From: Sphingopyxis sp.
GTDB taxonomy: Bacteria > Pseudomonadota > Alphaproteobacteria > Sphingomonadales > Sphingomonadaceae
NCBI GenBank assembly: GCA_030145715.1
Contig: JAIXHQ010000023.1
Location: forward strand, 1-48,725
DNA: 48,725 bases
Direction: 5' to 3'
The notes below the pieces were generated by a model that worked only from the letters and a program-made list of their open reading frames with translations, made no database searches and was not told the DNA's origin. The first letter of the stretch is position 1, and each line of letters starts with the position of its first letter. The position numbers were made by a program, and so were the translations under genes. This document shows positions 26,527 through 34,725 of this stretch, piece by piece.

Positions 26527-27737
26527 CCCTCGGCGGCGACCGACGGCGTGTTGATCCCGTGCATCGCCAGGAATTTGCGGACGTTGCGCGCCGCCTGCCG
26601 GATGCGCTGTTCATTTTCGACCATCGCGATGCGGACAAAGCCTTCGCCGTCCTCGCCATAACCGACGCCCGGCGCGACCGCGACCTTGGCATGGGTCAAA
26701 AGCTGCTTGGAAAATTCCAGGCTGCCCATGTCCTTCAACGCGGGCGGCAGGGGGGCCCAGGCGAACATCGACGCCTTTGGGCTGGGGATGTCCCAACCGG
26801 CGCGGGCAAAGCTTTCGACCATCACGTCGCGGCGCTTCTGGTAAAGATCGCGGTTCTTCTGAACAATGTCCTGCGGGCCGTTGAGCGCCGCGCAAGCCGC
26901 CGCCTGAATCGGCGTGAACGCGCCATAGTCGAGGTAGGATTTGACGCGCGTCATCGCCGCGATCAGCCGCTTGTTGCCGACCGCAAAGCCCATGCGCCAA
27001 CCCGCCATCGAATAGGTTTTCGACATGGAGGTAAATTCGATCGCGACATCCTTTGCCCCCGGCACCTGCAGGATCGATGGGGTCGGATTGCCGTCATAAT
27101 ATAGTTCCGAATAGGCAAGGTCGCTAAGAACCCAGACCTTGTTTTCCTTGGCCCAGGCGACAAGCCGTTCGTAAAACGCCAGGTCCACCGCCTCCGCCGT
27201 CGGGTTCGATGGGTAATTGACCACCAGGATCGACGGGCGCGGCACGGTGAACGCCATCGCGCGGTCCAGCGCGCGCCAGTAATTTTCGTCGGGCGTGGTC
27301 GGCACGCTGCGGATCGTCGCCCCCGCGATGATGAAACCGAATGTATGGATCGGATAGCTGGGGTTCGGCGCCAGCACGACGTCGCCCGGCCCGGTGATCG
27401 CGGTGGCGAGGCTGGCCAGCCCTTCCTTTGACCCCATCGTCACCACGACCTCATTTTCGGGGTCGAGCGTGACGTTGAACCGGCGGGCGTAATAATTCGC
27501 CTGTGCGCGGCGCAGCCCCGGAATGCCTTTCGATTGCGAATAGCCATGTGCGTCGGGCTTCATCGCCACTTCGCACAGTTTTTCGATGACATGCGGCGGC
27601 GGCGGCAGGTCGGGGTTGCCCATTCCCAGGTCGATGATGTCTTCGCCCGAGGCGCGGGCGGCCGCACGCATCGCATTCACTTCGGCGATGACATAGGGCG
27701 GCAGGCGCTTGATGCGATAGAATTCATCTTCGGACAT
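26523..27737 (-). CDS. AlaC-like PLP-dependent aminotransferase
   Basis: A 404-residue class I/II aminotransferase. LGMGNPDLPPP near residue 37, NYPSNPTAEAVDL and the PLP lysine in SMSKTYSMAGWRMGF mark the alanine/LL-diaminopimelate aminotransferase branch, where AlaC makes alanine from pyruvate and glutamate. Cytoplasmic. A Shine-Dalgarno-like AAGGAG lies 15 nt before the ATG, further than usual. Transcribed away from phaC; DUF2721 follows as the second gene. Confidence 0.88.
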   Translation of the reverse strand: MSEDEFYRIKRLPPYVIAEVNAMRAAARASGEDIIDLGMGNPDLPPPPHVIEKLCEVAMKPDAHGYSQSKGIPGLRRAQANYYARRFNVTLDPENEVVVTMGSKEGLASLATAITGPGDVVLAPNPSYPIHTFGFIIAGATIRSVPTTPDENYWRALDRAMAFTVPRPSILVVNYPSNPTAEAVDLAFYERLVAWAKENKVWVLSDLAYSELYYDGNPTPSILQVPGAKDVAIEFTSMSKTYSMAGWRMGFAVGNKRLIAAMTRVKSYLDYGAFTPIQAAACAALNGPQDIVQKNRDLYQKRRDVMVESFARAGWDIPSPKASMFAWAPLPPALKDMGSLEFSKQLLTHAKVAVAPGVGYGEDGEGFVRIAMVENEQRIRQAARNVRKFLAMHGINTPSVAAEG

Positions 27738-27850
27738 GGGAAACTAGAACAACTCCTTTGCGTTAGTCGGCTTGACGCAAGCGGCAATCTCGCCAGCCGC
27801 ATCGCGGCTTGTTATAGGCGATATATCCGCACTGACCAGCAGGAACGATC

Positions 27851-29629
27851 ATGAGCGAATCCGGCCAGAATGCCACGACCGAAGCGCCGAATCCCTTCCT
27901 GCCGTCGCCCGAAGACATGCAGCATTGGGCCAGCGTCATCGGCCGCGCGCAGCAGATGATGCTGGAATATGCGCTGGGCCAGGCCAATTCGGGCAACACC
28001 GGTGCCGCGGCGCTGTTCGACCCCGCCCACTGGCTCGAAAATCCGGCGACCAGGCTGTGGACCGAACAATCGACGAAGATGTGGGAACAGGGGGTCGCCT
28101 TCTGGACCTCGCTCGCCAGCATCGGCCAGCCGATCGCGCCCGATGCGCCGCCCGCCGATACACGCGATCGCCGCTTTGCCGACCCCGACTGGACCGCCAA
28201 TCCGGTCTTTGCGATGATCCGGCAGACCTATGGCCTGCTGGCCGAACAGATGCTGGCGACGACGCGGCAGCTTGACGGCCCCGACCCCGCGGCGCGCGCC
28301 AAGATGGAATTTGCCGCAAAGGCGATGGCGGACGCGATGGCGCCGACCAACCTGGCGCTCACCAATCCGGAGGTGATCCGGCGCGCGGTCGAAACGCGGG
28401 GCGAAAGCCTGCTCAAGGGTCTGAAGCATATGCTGACCGACCTGTCGCGCGGGCAGCTCAGCCATGTCGATCCCGATGCGTTCGAAGTCGGCGTGAATAT
28501 CGCGACGACGCCGGGCAAGGTGATCCACGAAACCGACCTTTATCAGCTCATCCAATATGCGCCGACGACGAAGCAGGTCCTGGCCGTCCCGCTCGTCATC
28601 TTTCCGCCGTGGATCAACCGTTTCTATATCCTCGACCTCAACCCCGCGAAAAGCTTTGTGGCGTGGGCGGTCGAACAGGGTCTCAGCGTCTTCATGGTGT
28701 CGTGGAAATCGGCCGATGCGTCGATGATCGACATCGTCTGGGACGATTATATCGCGGCGCAGGTCGACGCGATCGACACGGTGCGCGACCTGCTCGCCGT
28801 GCCCGCCGTCCATTGCATCGGCTATTGCGTCGCGGGCACGACGCTCGCCGCCACGCTGGCGATGCTGTCGGCGCGGGGGGAGGCCGACAAGGTCAAGTCG
28901 GTGACATTCTTTACCGCGCAGGTCGATTTCGAACATGCCGGCGACCTCAAGATGTTCGTCGACGAAAGCTATCTGGCCTTGCTTCAGCAATTGTCGGCGC
29001 CGGGATTCCTCGACGGGCGATATATGGCCGCGACCTTCAACGCGCTGCGCGGCCGCGACCTGATCTGGAATTATGTCGTCAGCAATTATCTGCTCGGTAA
29101 CGACTATCCGCCCTTTGACCTTCTTTATTGGAACGGCGACACGACCAACCTGCCCGCCAAATGGCACCGGCAGTATCTGGTCGATCTTTACCGCGACAAT
29201 CGCATGGTCATTCCGAACAGCCTGTCGGTGATGGGAACGCCGATCGACCTTCGAAAGATCGAGACGCCCGCCTTTATCCAGGCGGGGCGCGAGGATCATA
29301 TCGCCCCGCTCGCCAGCGTATGGCGGTTGATGGATCATCTGGCGGGGCCAAAGACCTTTCTGCTCGCCGGGTCGGGGCATATCGCGGGCGTCGTCAATCC
29401 GCCCGCCGCGGGCAAATATCAATATTGGACCGGCGACAGCAAGGCCGCCAGCCTTGATGAATTTATCGCGGGCGCGGCAGAAACGGGGGGCAGTTGGTGG
29501 CCCTATTGGATCGACTGGATCGCCCGGCAGGACGACGCGAAAACCCCTGCCCAGGGCGCGCGCATTCCCGGCAAGGGGGCCAGAAAGGCGATCGAGGACG
29601 CGCCGGGCCGCTATGTCAAAAAGCGGTAA
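27851..29629 (+). CDS. phaC: Class I polyhydroxyalkanoate synthase
   Basis: A 592-residue alpha/beta-hydrolase that polymerises 3-hydroxyacyl-CoA into PHA at granule surfaces. The nucleophile is Cys326 in HCIGYCVAGTTLA, with the catalytic Asp in GREDHIAPL and His in GSGHIAGVVNPP. The lipase box reads G-Y-C-V-A-G rather than the textbook G-x-C-x-G-G, an Ala for the second Gly. Length fits class I, with no PhaE or PhaR subunit gene nearby. AGGAAC is the probable ribosome binding site. A phasin gene follows 121 bp downstream on the same strand with its own promoter. Confidence 0.95.
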   Translation: MSESGQNATTEAPNPFLPSPEDMQHWASVIGRAQQMMLEYALGQANSGNTGAAALFDPAHWLENPATRLWTEQSTKMWEQGVAFWTSLASIGQPIAPDAPPADTRDRRFADPDWTANPVFAMIRQTYGLLAEQMLATTRQLDGPDPAARAKMEFAAKAMADAMAPTNLALTNPEVIRRAVETRGESLLKGLKHMLTDLSRGQLSHVDPDAFEVGVNIATTPGKVIHETDLYQLIQYAPTTKQVLAVPLVIFPPWINRFYILDLNPAKSFVAWAVEQGLSVFMVSWKSADASMIDIVWDDYIAAQVDAIDTVRDLLAVPAVHCIGYCVAGTTLAATLAMLSARGEADKVKSVTFFTAQVDFEHAGDLKMFVDESYLALLQQLSAPGFLDGRYMAATFNALRGRDLIWNYVVSNYLLGNDYPPFDLLYWNGDTTNLPAKWHRQYLVDLYRDNRMVIPNSLSVMGTPIDLRKIETPAFIQAGREDHIAPLASVWRLMDHLAGPKTFLLAGSGHIAGVVNPPAAGKYQYWTGDSKAASLDEFIAGAAETGGSWWPYWIDWIARQDDAKTPAQGARIPGKGARKAIEDAPGRYVKKR

Positions 29630-29669
29630 TATCTATCGATTATAGTGACATCGGCGCGTCGCGCGACGA

Positions 29670-29690
29670 TTTTTGTGCGCTGCACAAAAA
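29670..29690. promoter_or_regulatory. Palindrome 1 at the phasin promoter (PhaR-like operator)
   Basis: TTTTTGTGC (29670-29678) and its exact complement GCACAAAAA (29682-29690) around GCT. The core TTGTGC-N3-GCACAA resembles sites bound by PhaR-type repressors of PHA genes in alphaproteobacteria. It ends 4 bp before the -35. Confidence 0.55.
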
Positions 29691-29694
29691 ACAC

Positions 29695-29723
29695 TTGAAT
29701 TTGCCGCGCGGCTCCTATATTGT
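29695..29723 (+). promoter_or_regulatory. Phasin promoter
   Basis: TTGAAT (29695-29700), a 17-nt spacer and TATTGT (29718-29723). The start codon is 27 bp further on. The -10 overlaps the second TTGTGC site. Confidence 0.5.
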
Positions 29724-29734
29724 GCACTGCAACA
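29720..29734. promoter_or_regulatory. Second TTGTGC-N3-GCA site over the phasin -10
   Basis: TTGTGC (29720-29725), ACT, then GCA (29729-29731): the same half-site and spacing as palindrome 1, with the right arm less complete. Centre-to-centre distance is 47 bp. A repressor here would cover the -10. Confidence 0.5.
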
Positions 29735-29750
29735 TAGAGGAGTTGTCCCG

Positions 29751-30473
29751 ATGGCTAGCAAGATGGATAGTGCCGAAAAGGCTTTCGAAGCCGCCACGCT
29801 GGAAACCGCCACCAAGCCGGTGGCAACTCCGGCCGCCCCGGCTGTTGCCGACGCGGCGCCCGTAAAGACCAAGACCGAAAAGCCAAAGGCCAAGCCGGTC
29901 CAAAAGAAAGCCGCAAAGCCGGCAACCAAAAAGGTCGCACCCCCGAAGGCGACCGCAAAGACCCTAGCCCCCAAGACCCAGGCCGCGCCAAAGCCCGTCG
30001 CTGCCGCCACCAAAGGACTGAAGACCATGAACGACACCGTCAAGAAGTTCGCCGACGAAGCGAAGACCCGCACCGAAGCCATGACCGCCGATTTCAACGC
30101 AAAGGCCAAGGACGCCTTTTCGAAGTCGAGCAAGCTCGCCGAAGAAGCCGTTGAATTCAACAAGGCGAACATCGAGGCGCTGGTCGAAGCCGGCAAGATC
30201 GCTGCCAAGAACCTCGAAGTTCTGGGTCAGGAAGGCGTGACCTTCGCTCGCAAGAGCTTTGAAGACACGACCGCCGCGATGAAGGGCTACTCCGCCGTCA
30301 AGACCCCGGCCGATTTCTTCAAGCTCTATGCCGAAAACAGCAAGAAGGCCTTTGACGCCGCCGTCGCCCAGACCTCGAAGACCAGCGAACTGGTCGTCAA
30401 GATGGCGAACGACAGCTTCGCGCCGATCTCGAACCGCGTTTCGGTCATCACGTCGAAGGTGAAGGCCGCCTAA
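29751..30473 (+). CDS. Phasin with a Lys/Ala/Pro-rich N-terminal domain
   Basis: A 240-residue granule-coating protein. Residues about 95-240 form an amphipathic helical phasin domain ([15 protein letters not shown] onward, with [17 protein letters not shown]). Residues about 38-94 are rich in KPA/AKP repeats and strongly basic, like histone H1 or the DNA-binding tail of PhaF, but placed at the N-terminus. It coats PHA granules made by the upstream synthase, and the basic part might tether granules to the nucleoid. Start 29751 is chosen for GAGGAG 9 nt upstream; the frame continues upstream through the promoter. Confidence 0.9.
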   Translation: MASKMDSAEKAFEAATLETATKPVATPAAPAVADAAPVKTKTEKPKAKPVQKKAAKPATKKVAPPKATAKTLAPKTQAAPKPVAAATKGLKTMNDTVKKFADEAKTRTEAMTADFNAKAKDAFSKSSKLAEEAVEFNKANIEALVEAGKIAAKNLEVLGQEGVTFARKSFEDTTAAMKGYSAVKTPADFFKLYAENSKKAFDAAVAQTSKTSELVVKMANDSFAPISNRVSVITSKVKAA

Positions 30474-30500
30474 GGCGCTTTCTCCCTTCCCTTTTTCGTT

Positions 30501-30536
30501 GGCGCGGACCGCTCTCCCTCCCTCTCCGTCCGCGCC
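30501..30536. repeat. Inverted repeat after the phasin gene
   Basis: GGCGCGGAC (30501-30509) and its exact complement GTCCGCGCC (30528-30536) around an 18-nt pyrimidine-rich loop. Probably a stabilising 3' hairpin before the true terminator. Confidence 0.5.
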
Positions 30537-30547
30537 GACACCCAGGG

Positions 30548-30583
30548 CCGCTCGCTTCTTCGGAAGCGGGCGGTTCTTGTTTA
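30548..30583 (+). terminator. Terminator of the phasin gene
   Basis: An 11-bp stem (30548-30558 with 30563-30573, one T-G pair) with a TTCG loop, followed by TTCTTGTTTA. It lies 75 bp past the phasin stop. Confidence 0.8.
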
Positions 30584-30715
30584 TGGGGGGCCTTGGGCGC
30601 GCGACTGGCGAACAAGAGGTTAAAATCCGGCCCCACGCCCCTTGCGCTTCGCCCGCGGCTTGCGATATTCCTGCGCATGATGTTTCCAGCTTCGACCCTC
30701 GCTCCGATCCGCGCC

Positions 30716-31042
30716 ATGGCGGACAAGGATGACGGCGCACCCGGCGGCCCCGGCGTCGGCATCGCGACGCGCACCCGCGCAAAGGCGAAAAAGCCATCGA
30801 TGTACAAGGTGCTGCTGCTCAACGACGATTACACGCCGATGGAATTTGTCGTGATGGTGCTGCAACGTTTCTTCAACATGGACATCGAACAGGCGACGCA
30901 GGTGATGCTGCACGTCCATCAACAGGGCGTCGGCGTGTGCGGCGTGTTCAGCTACGAAGTCGCCGAAACCAAGGTGAATCAGGTGATGGACGCCGCGCGG
31001 CAGGGCCAGCATCCGCTGCAATGCACGCTGGAAAAAGCCTGA
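30716..31042 (+). CDS. clpS: ClpS, adaptor of the ClpAP protease
   Basis: A 108-residue adaptor that hands N-degron substrates to ClpA. The core starts at [21 protein letters not shown] and includes [21 protein letters not shown], with the Asn-Asp pair and His that read the N-terminal residue. The tail [11 protein letters not shown] is typical. Start 30716 (MADKDD) is chosen because the Gly/Pro-rich leader and length match the family; Met codons at 30677 and 30680 are alternatives and no site has a clear Shine-Dalgarno. clpA is not in the window. Confidence 0.92.
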   Translation: MADKDDGAPGGPGVGIATRTRAKAKKPSMYKVLLLNDDYTPMEFVVMVLQRFFNMDIEQATQVMLHVHQQGVGVCGVFSYEVAETKVNQVMDAARQGQHPLQCTLEKA

Positions 31043-31076
31043 CCGACCCCGCTAAAATTTCCGCAGGACCCAAAAA

Positions 31077-31151
31077 TTTCGCGCAGAGGCGCAGAGATCG
31101 CAGAGAGGATGCGGTCCCGCTTCTCCGCGATCTCCGCGCCTCTGCGCGAAA
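31077..31151. repeat. 32-bp near-perfect inverted repeat between clpS and pepN
   Basis: Arms 31077-31108 and 31120-31151 are complementary at 29 of 32 positions with an 11-nt loop. The sequence consists of GCGCAGAGG-like units, a type I recall from many sphingomonad intergenic regions. It may act as a two-way terminator for the convergent clpS and pepN transcripts. Confidence 0.75.
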
Positions 31152-31180
31152 CATGCATAACGGCAGGTCGAGGAACTTCT

Positions 31181-31283
31181 CCCCTCCCGCAGGCGGGAGG
31201 GGCCGGGGGTGGGTCAGCAGCGGTGCAGATGCACCCCGCTCGCAATTCTCGCCACCCCTCCCCGCCAGCGGGAGGGGAAAATC
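31181..31283. repeat. Pair of CCCCTCCCGC hairpins in opposite orientation
   Basis: CCCCTCCCGC (31181-31190) with GCGGGAGGGG (31193-31202) forms one hairpin. An inverted near-copy lies at about 31255-31277. The stretch between carries GGGGGTGGGT. No coding sequence is seen. This is the remainder of the 250-bp clpS-pepN gap. Confidence 0.55.
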
Positions 31284-31295
31284 GACCGCCCTCTC

Positions 31296-33887
31296 CTAAC
31301 CCAACAGACTCTTGCTCGCCTGTTCGGTCACGTCGCGCGACAGGCCGGGCTGGGCCAGGATGCGTTCCAGTTCGGCGCGCATCATCGCGGCGCGCGCCTC
31401 GTCAAACCGTTTCCAGCGGCCCAGCGGCGGGATCATTCTTGCCGCGGTCTGCGGATTTTTCGGATCGAGCGCGATGACCAGATCGGCGATCAGCCGGTAT
31501 CCCGCGCCGTCCGCCTGGTGAAACGCCGCCTGATTGCCGGTCATCGCGCCATAAAGCGACCGCACCCGATTGGGATTGGCCAGCGTGAAATCGGGATGGC
31601 CGGCCAGTTCGGTCACCGCCGCGACCGTATCGGGGCGCAGCGACCAGGCCTGAACCTGAAACCATTTGTCGAGCACCAGCGGATTGTCGCGGTAACGCTG
31701 ATAGAAAATGTCGAGCGCCGCCACCCGTTCGTCGCTGTCGCCATGCGCCAGCGTGGCAAGCGCGGCCTGCCGTTCGGTCATGCCGTCGGCGTCCGAGAAT
31801 ATCCGGAACGCCAGCGCGGCAATATCGTCCAGCCCCGCCGCCGCCAGATAGGTCAGCGCGACCCCGCGCAACCGGCGCGATCCCTTGGCCTTGCTCGACA
31901 GGTCGGTGGCGGGCGGCGCGGCGCCCGCCAGCACGTCGCGCCACCGGCTTTCCAGCGCGATGCCGACCGCCGCCTGTAATGCCAGCCGTTCGCGGCGGAT
32001 CGCGTCGGGATCGACGATCACCATCTGGTCGCCGATGAACGCCTCGCTGGGCAACAGCACGGCTTCGGCGACAAAGGCGGGGTCGTCGGCCGCGCCCGCC
32101 AGCGTCCCGCCGACCGCGTCGATCACCGCCTGATGCCCGCGCGCATCGCCCGCCACCGCCGCGACCAGCGTGTCCAGCATCAATTGCTGCAACGCCTCGT
32201 ACCGCGCAAAGGGATCGTCGTCATGCGCGGCCAGCCACGCCAGTTCGCCCTCTTCGCGATCGAAATCGACGATGACCGGCGCCGAAAAGCCGCGATTGAC
32301 CGACAGCGCCGGCCGCGCCGCGAACCGGCCCAGCGGGACGCGCTGCTTCGCGCCGGACAGTATGACCAGCGTATCGGCCAGCCTGTCGCCGCTGTCGTCC
32401 ATGGCAAAGGCCGCCAGCCGCAGCGGCATCATCATCGGCAGCTTGTCGGGCTGTCCCGGCGTCGGCGGCACCAGTTGCACGATGTCGAGCGACCATTGCC
32501 CGCCGTCTTGCGTCAGCGACAGCTTGATCCGCGGCGTTCCCGCCTGTTCGTACCAGCGGCGGAACTGCCCCAGGTCGATGCCGCCGCCATCCTCCATCGC
32601 GCGGACGAAATCCTCGCATGTCGCCGCCTCGCCATCATGCCGGTCGAAATAGAGGTCGGTGCCCTTGCGAAACCGGTCGGGGCCCAGCAGCGTCGCCATC
32701 ATGCGGATGATCTCCGCACCCTTGTTATAGATGGTGGCGGTATAGAAATTCGATATTTCCTGAAAGCTGTCGGGGCGGATCGGGTGCGCCAGCGGCCCCG
32801 CATCCTCCGGAAACTGCGCGGCGCGGAGCAGCCGGACATCCTCGATCCGCTTGACCGACGGCGACCCCATGTCGGCAGAGAAATTCTGGTCGCGAAAGAC
32901 GGTAAAGCCTTCCTTCAAACTCAATTGGAACCAGTCGCGGCACGTGACGCGGTTGCCCGACCAATTGTGGAAATATTCATGCGCGACGACGCCTTGCACC
33001 CCGTCATAATCCACATCGGTCGCCGTGTCGGGATCGGCCAGGATATAGCGGGTGTTAAAGATGTTGAGGCCCTTGTTCTCCATCGCCCCCATGTTGAAAT
33101 CGCTGACCGCGACGATGTTGAACAGGTCCAGGTCATATTCGCGGCCATAGACGCGCTCGTCCCAAGCCATGCTGTCCTTCAGCGCCTGCATCGCATGGCC
33201 GGTGCGCGGCGCGTCGCCGTCGCGGACCCAGATGCCCAGTTCGACCTTGCGCCCCGACATCGTCGTAAAGCTGTCGCGGTTGACGACCAGGTCGCCGGCG
33301 ACCAGCGCGAACAGATAGGATGGTTTGGGCCACGGGTCTTCCCACACCGCCCAATGGTCGCTGCCCGCTTCGCCCTGTTCGATGCAATTGCCGTTCGACA
33401 GCAGGATCGGGAACGCCGCCCTGTCGCCCTGCATCCGCACCCTATATCGGCTCAGCACGTCGGGCCGGTCGGGGTGAAAGGTGATGCGGCGAAATCCCTC
33501 GGCCTCGCACTGGGTGCACAGAAGGCCGCCAGAGGCATAAAGGCCCGATAGCTGGGTGTTGGCCGCCGGGTCGACCAGCGTATCGACCTCTATCGTTGCC
33601 GACGCCCGGTCGCCCAGCTCGACGATCAGGTCGCCGTCGTCCATCCGCCAGTCGTTCCACGCGTCGCCATCCACGCGCACCGCCAGCGGGGTCAGCCCGT
33701 CGCCGCGCAGCAACAGCGGCACCGGCGCATCGCCCTGCCGCACCACCGCCATCGTCGAACCCACCTTCGTCGCGTCGATGCCCAGTTGGAAATCCAGCGC
33801 GATGTCGGGAACCTGCCAATCGGGCGCGCGATAATCACCGCGATGGATGGTGACGGGAATTGCGGGCGTCGAAGAGGCATCGGTCAT
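31296..33887 (-). CDS. pepN: Aminopeptidase N (M1 family)
   Basis: An 863-residue zinc aminopeptidase. The exopeptidase motif GAMEN is at 267-271 and the zinc site HEYFH at 303-307 with the third ligand in LKEGF (Glu326). The remaining half is the Ig-like and C-terminal helical domain of the E. coli PepN type. It removes N-terminal residues from cytoplasmic peptides, a fitting neighbour for ClpS. Start 33887 (MTDASS) is chosen by family fit; no Shine-Dalgarno is visible and the frame extends upstream over the divergent gene. It diverges from an epimerase-like gene with 46 bp between starts. Confidence 0.95.
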   Translation of the reverse strand: MTDASSTPAIPVTIHRGDYRAPDWQVPDIALDFQLGIDATKVGSTMAVVRQGDAPVPLLLRGDGLTPLAVRVDGDAWNDWRMDDGDLIVELGDRASATIEVDTLVDPAANTQLSGLYASGGLLCTQCEAEGFRRITFHPDRPDVLSRYRVRMQGDRAAFPILLSNGNCIEQGEAGSDHWAVWEDPWPKPSYLFALVAGDLVVNRDSFTTMSGRKVELGIWVRDGDAPRTGHAMQALKDSMAWDERVYGREYDLDLFNIVAVSDFNMGAMENKGLNIFNTRYILADPDTATDVDYDGVQGVVAHEYFHNWSGNRVTCRDWFQLSLKEGFTVFRDQNFSADMGSPSVKRIEDVRLLRAAQFPEDAGPLAHPIRPDSFQEISNFYTATIYNKGAEIIRMMATLLGPDRFRKGTDLYFDRHDGEAATCEDFVRAMEDGGGIDLGQFRRWYEQAGTPRIKLSLTQDGGQWSLDIVQLVPPTPGQPDKLPMMMPLRLAAFAMDDSGDRLADTLVILSGAKQRVPLGRFAARPALSVNRGFSAPVIVDFDREEGELAWLAAHDDDPFARYEALQQLMLDTLVAAVAGDARGHQAVIDAVGGTLAGAADDPAFVAEAVLLPSEAFIGDQMVIVDPDAIRRERLALQAAVGIALESRWRDVLAGAAPPATDLSSKAKGSRRLRGVALTYLAAAGLDDIAALAFRIFSDADGMTERQAALATLAHGDSDERVAALDIFYQRYRDNPLVLDKWFQVQAWSLRPDTVAAVTELAGHPDFTLANPNRVRSLYGAMTGNQAAFHQADGAGYRLIADLVIALDPKNPQTAARMIPPLGRWKRFDEARAAMMRAELERILAQPGLSRDVTEQASKSLLG

Positions 33888-33933
33888 GATATGCGATCTA
33901 GGCGCGGCACCCCGGACGCGCAATAAGGGGGCG

Positions 33934-34725
33934 ATGCGACGGATGTTGATTTTCGGAATGGGTTTCGCGGCAAGCCGCCTTGCGGACCGGCTGCGCGCGC
34001 GCGGGTGGGACGTAACCGGGACGACGCGCGACGGACGCGGCGACAGCATCGCTTTCGCCGACGAAGGCGCGGTGCTGGCGGCGCTGCGGTCGGCATCGCA
34101 CATCCTGTCGTCGGTCCCGCCGTCGGACGGCGTCGATCCGGTGCTGCACCTTTATGGCCAGCCCATCGCCCTCGCCGCCGCGGGCTGGACCGGCTATCTG
34201 TCCTCGACCGGCGTCTATGGCGACACGGGCGGCGCATGGGTGGACGAAAGCGGGCCCGTCCACGGCCGCCGCGCCGATCGCAACGCCGCCGACGCCGCGT
34301 GGCAGGGGCTGCGCGGCGACATGCGGGTGTTTCGCCTGCCCGGCATTTACGGCCCCGGCCGATCGATCCTCGACCGCATCGGCGAAGGCCGCGCGCATCG
34401 CATCGACCTGCCCGCCCAGATTTTCAGCCGCATCCATGTCGACGACATCGCGGGCGGCATCATCGCCTCTTTCAGCGGACCGGCGGGCGTCTATAACCTC
34501 GCCGACGACGAACCCTGTCACCAGAACCGGCTGGTCGAATGGGGCTGCGCGATGCTGGGCGCGCCGCTGCCGCCGCTGCAATCGCTGGACGAAGCGGGCC
34601 TGTCGCCCGCCGCCCGCGCCTTTTACGCCGAAAACCGCCGCGTCGCGAACGGCAGGGCGAAACGGCTGCTGCGCTGGACCCCGCGCTATCCCACCTTCCG
34701 CGAGGGGCTGGCGGCGGTCGGCTAA
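33934..34725 (+). CDS. NAD(P)-binding epimerase/dehydratase-like protein
   Basis: A 263-residue Rossmann protein of the atypical short-chain dehydrogenase group (YeeZ-like). The nucleotide loop is FGMGFAASRLA at about 6-16; SSTGVYGDTGG and the later FRLPGIYGPGRS match nucleoside-diphosphate-sugar epimerase relatives. The catalytic YxxxK is not evident, which is typical of YeeZ-like members, so activity is uncertain. Start 33934 has AAGGGG just upstream. Its TAA overlaps by 4 bp the stop of the convergent DUF445 gene. Confidence 0.8.
   Translation: MRRMLIFGMGFAASRLADRLRARGWDVTGTTRDGRGDSIAFADEGAVLAALRSASHILSSVPPSDGVDPVLHLYGQPIALAAAGWTGYLSSTGVYGDTGGAWVDESGPVHGRRADRNAADAAWQGLRGDMRVFRLPGIYGPGRSILDRIGEGRAHRIDLPAQIFSRIHVDDIAGGIIASFSGPAGVYNLADDEPCHQNRLVEWGCAMLGAPLPPLQSLDEAGLSPAARAFYAENRRVANGRAKRLLRWTPRYPTFREGLAAVG

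Noticed and set aside
27759..27781. TTGCGT/ACGCAA inverted repeat between the aminotransferase and phaC as an operator
   Set aside because: Six-base arms in a G+C-rich gap are easily found by chance, and there is no clear promoter beside them.
30474..30715. Extended ClpS start at 30593 giving 149 residues
   Set aside because: The extra residues run through the phasin 3' hairpins and do not resemble ClpS; the MADKDD start fits the family length.
31181..31283. CRISPR-like array from repeated CCCTCCCGC units
   Set aside because: Only two inverted copies, no regular spacers and no cas genes.
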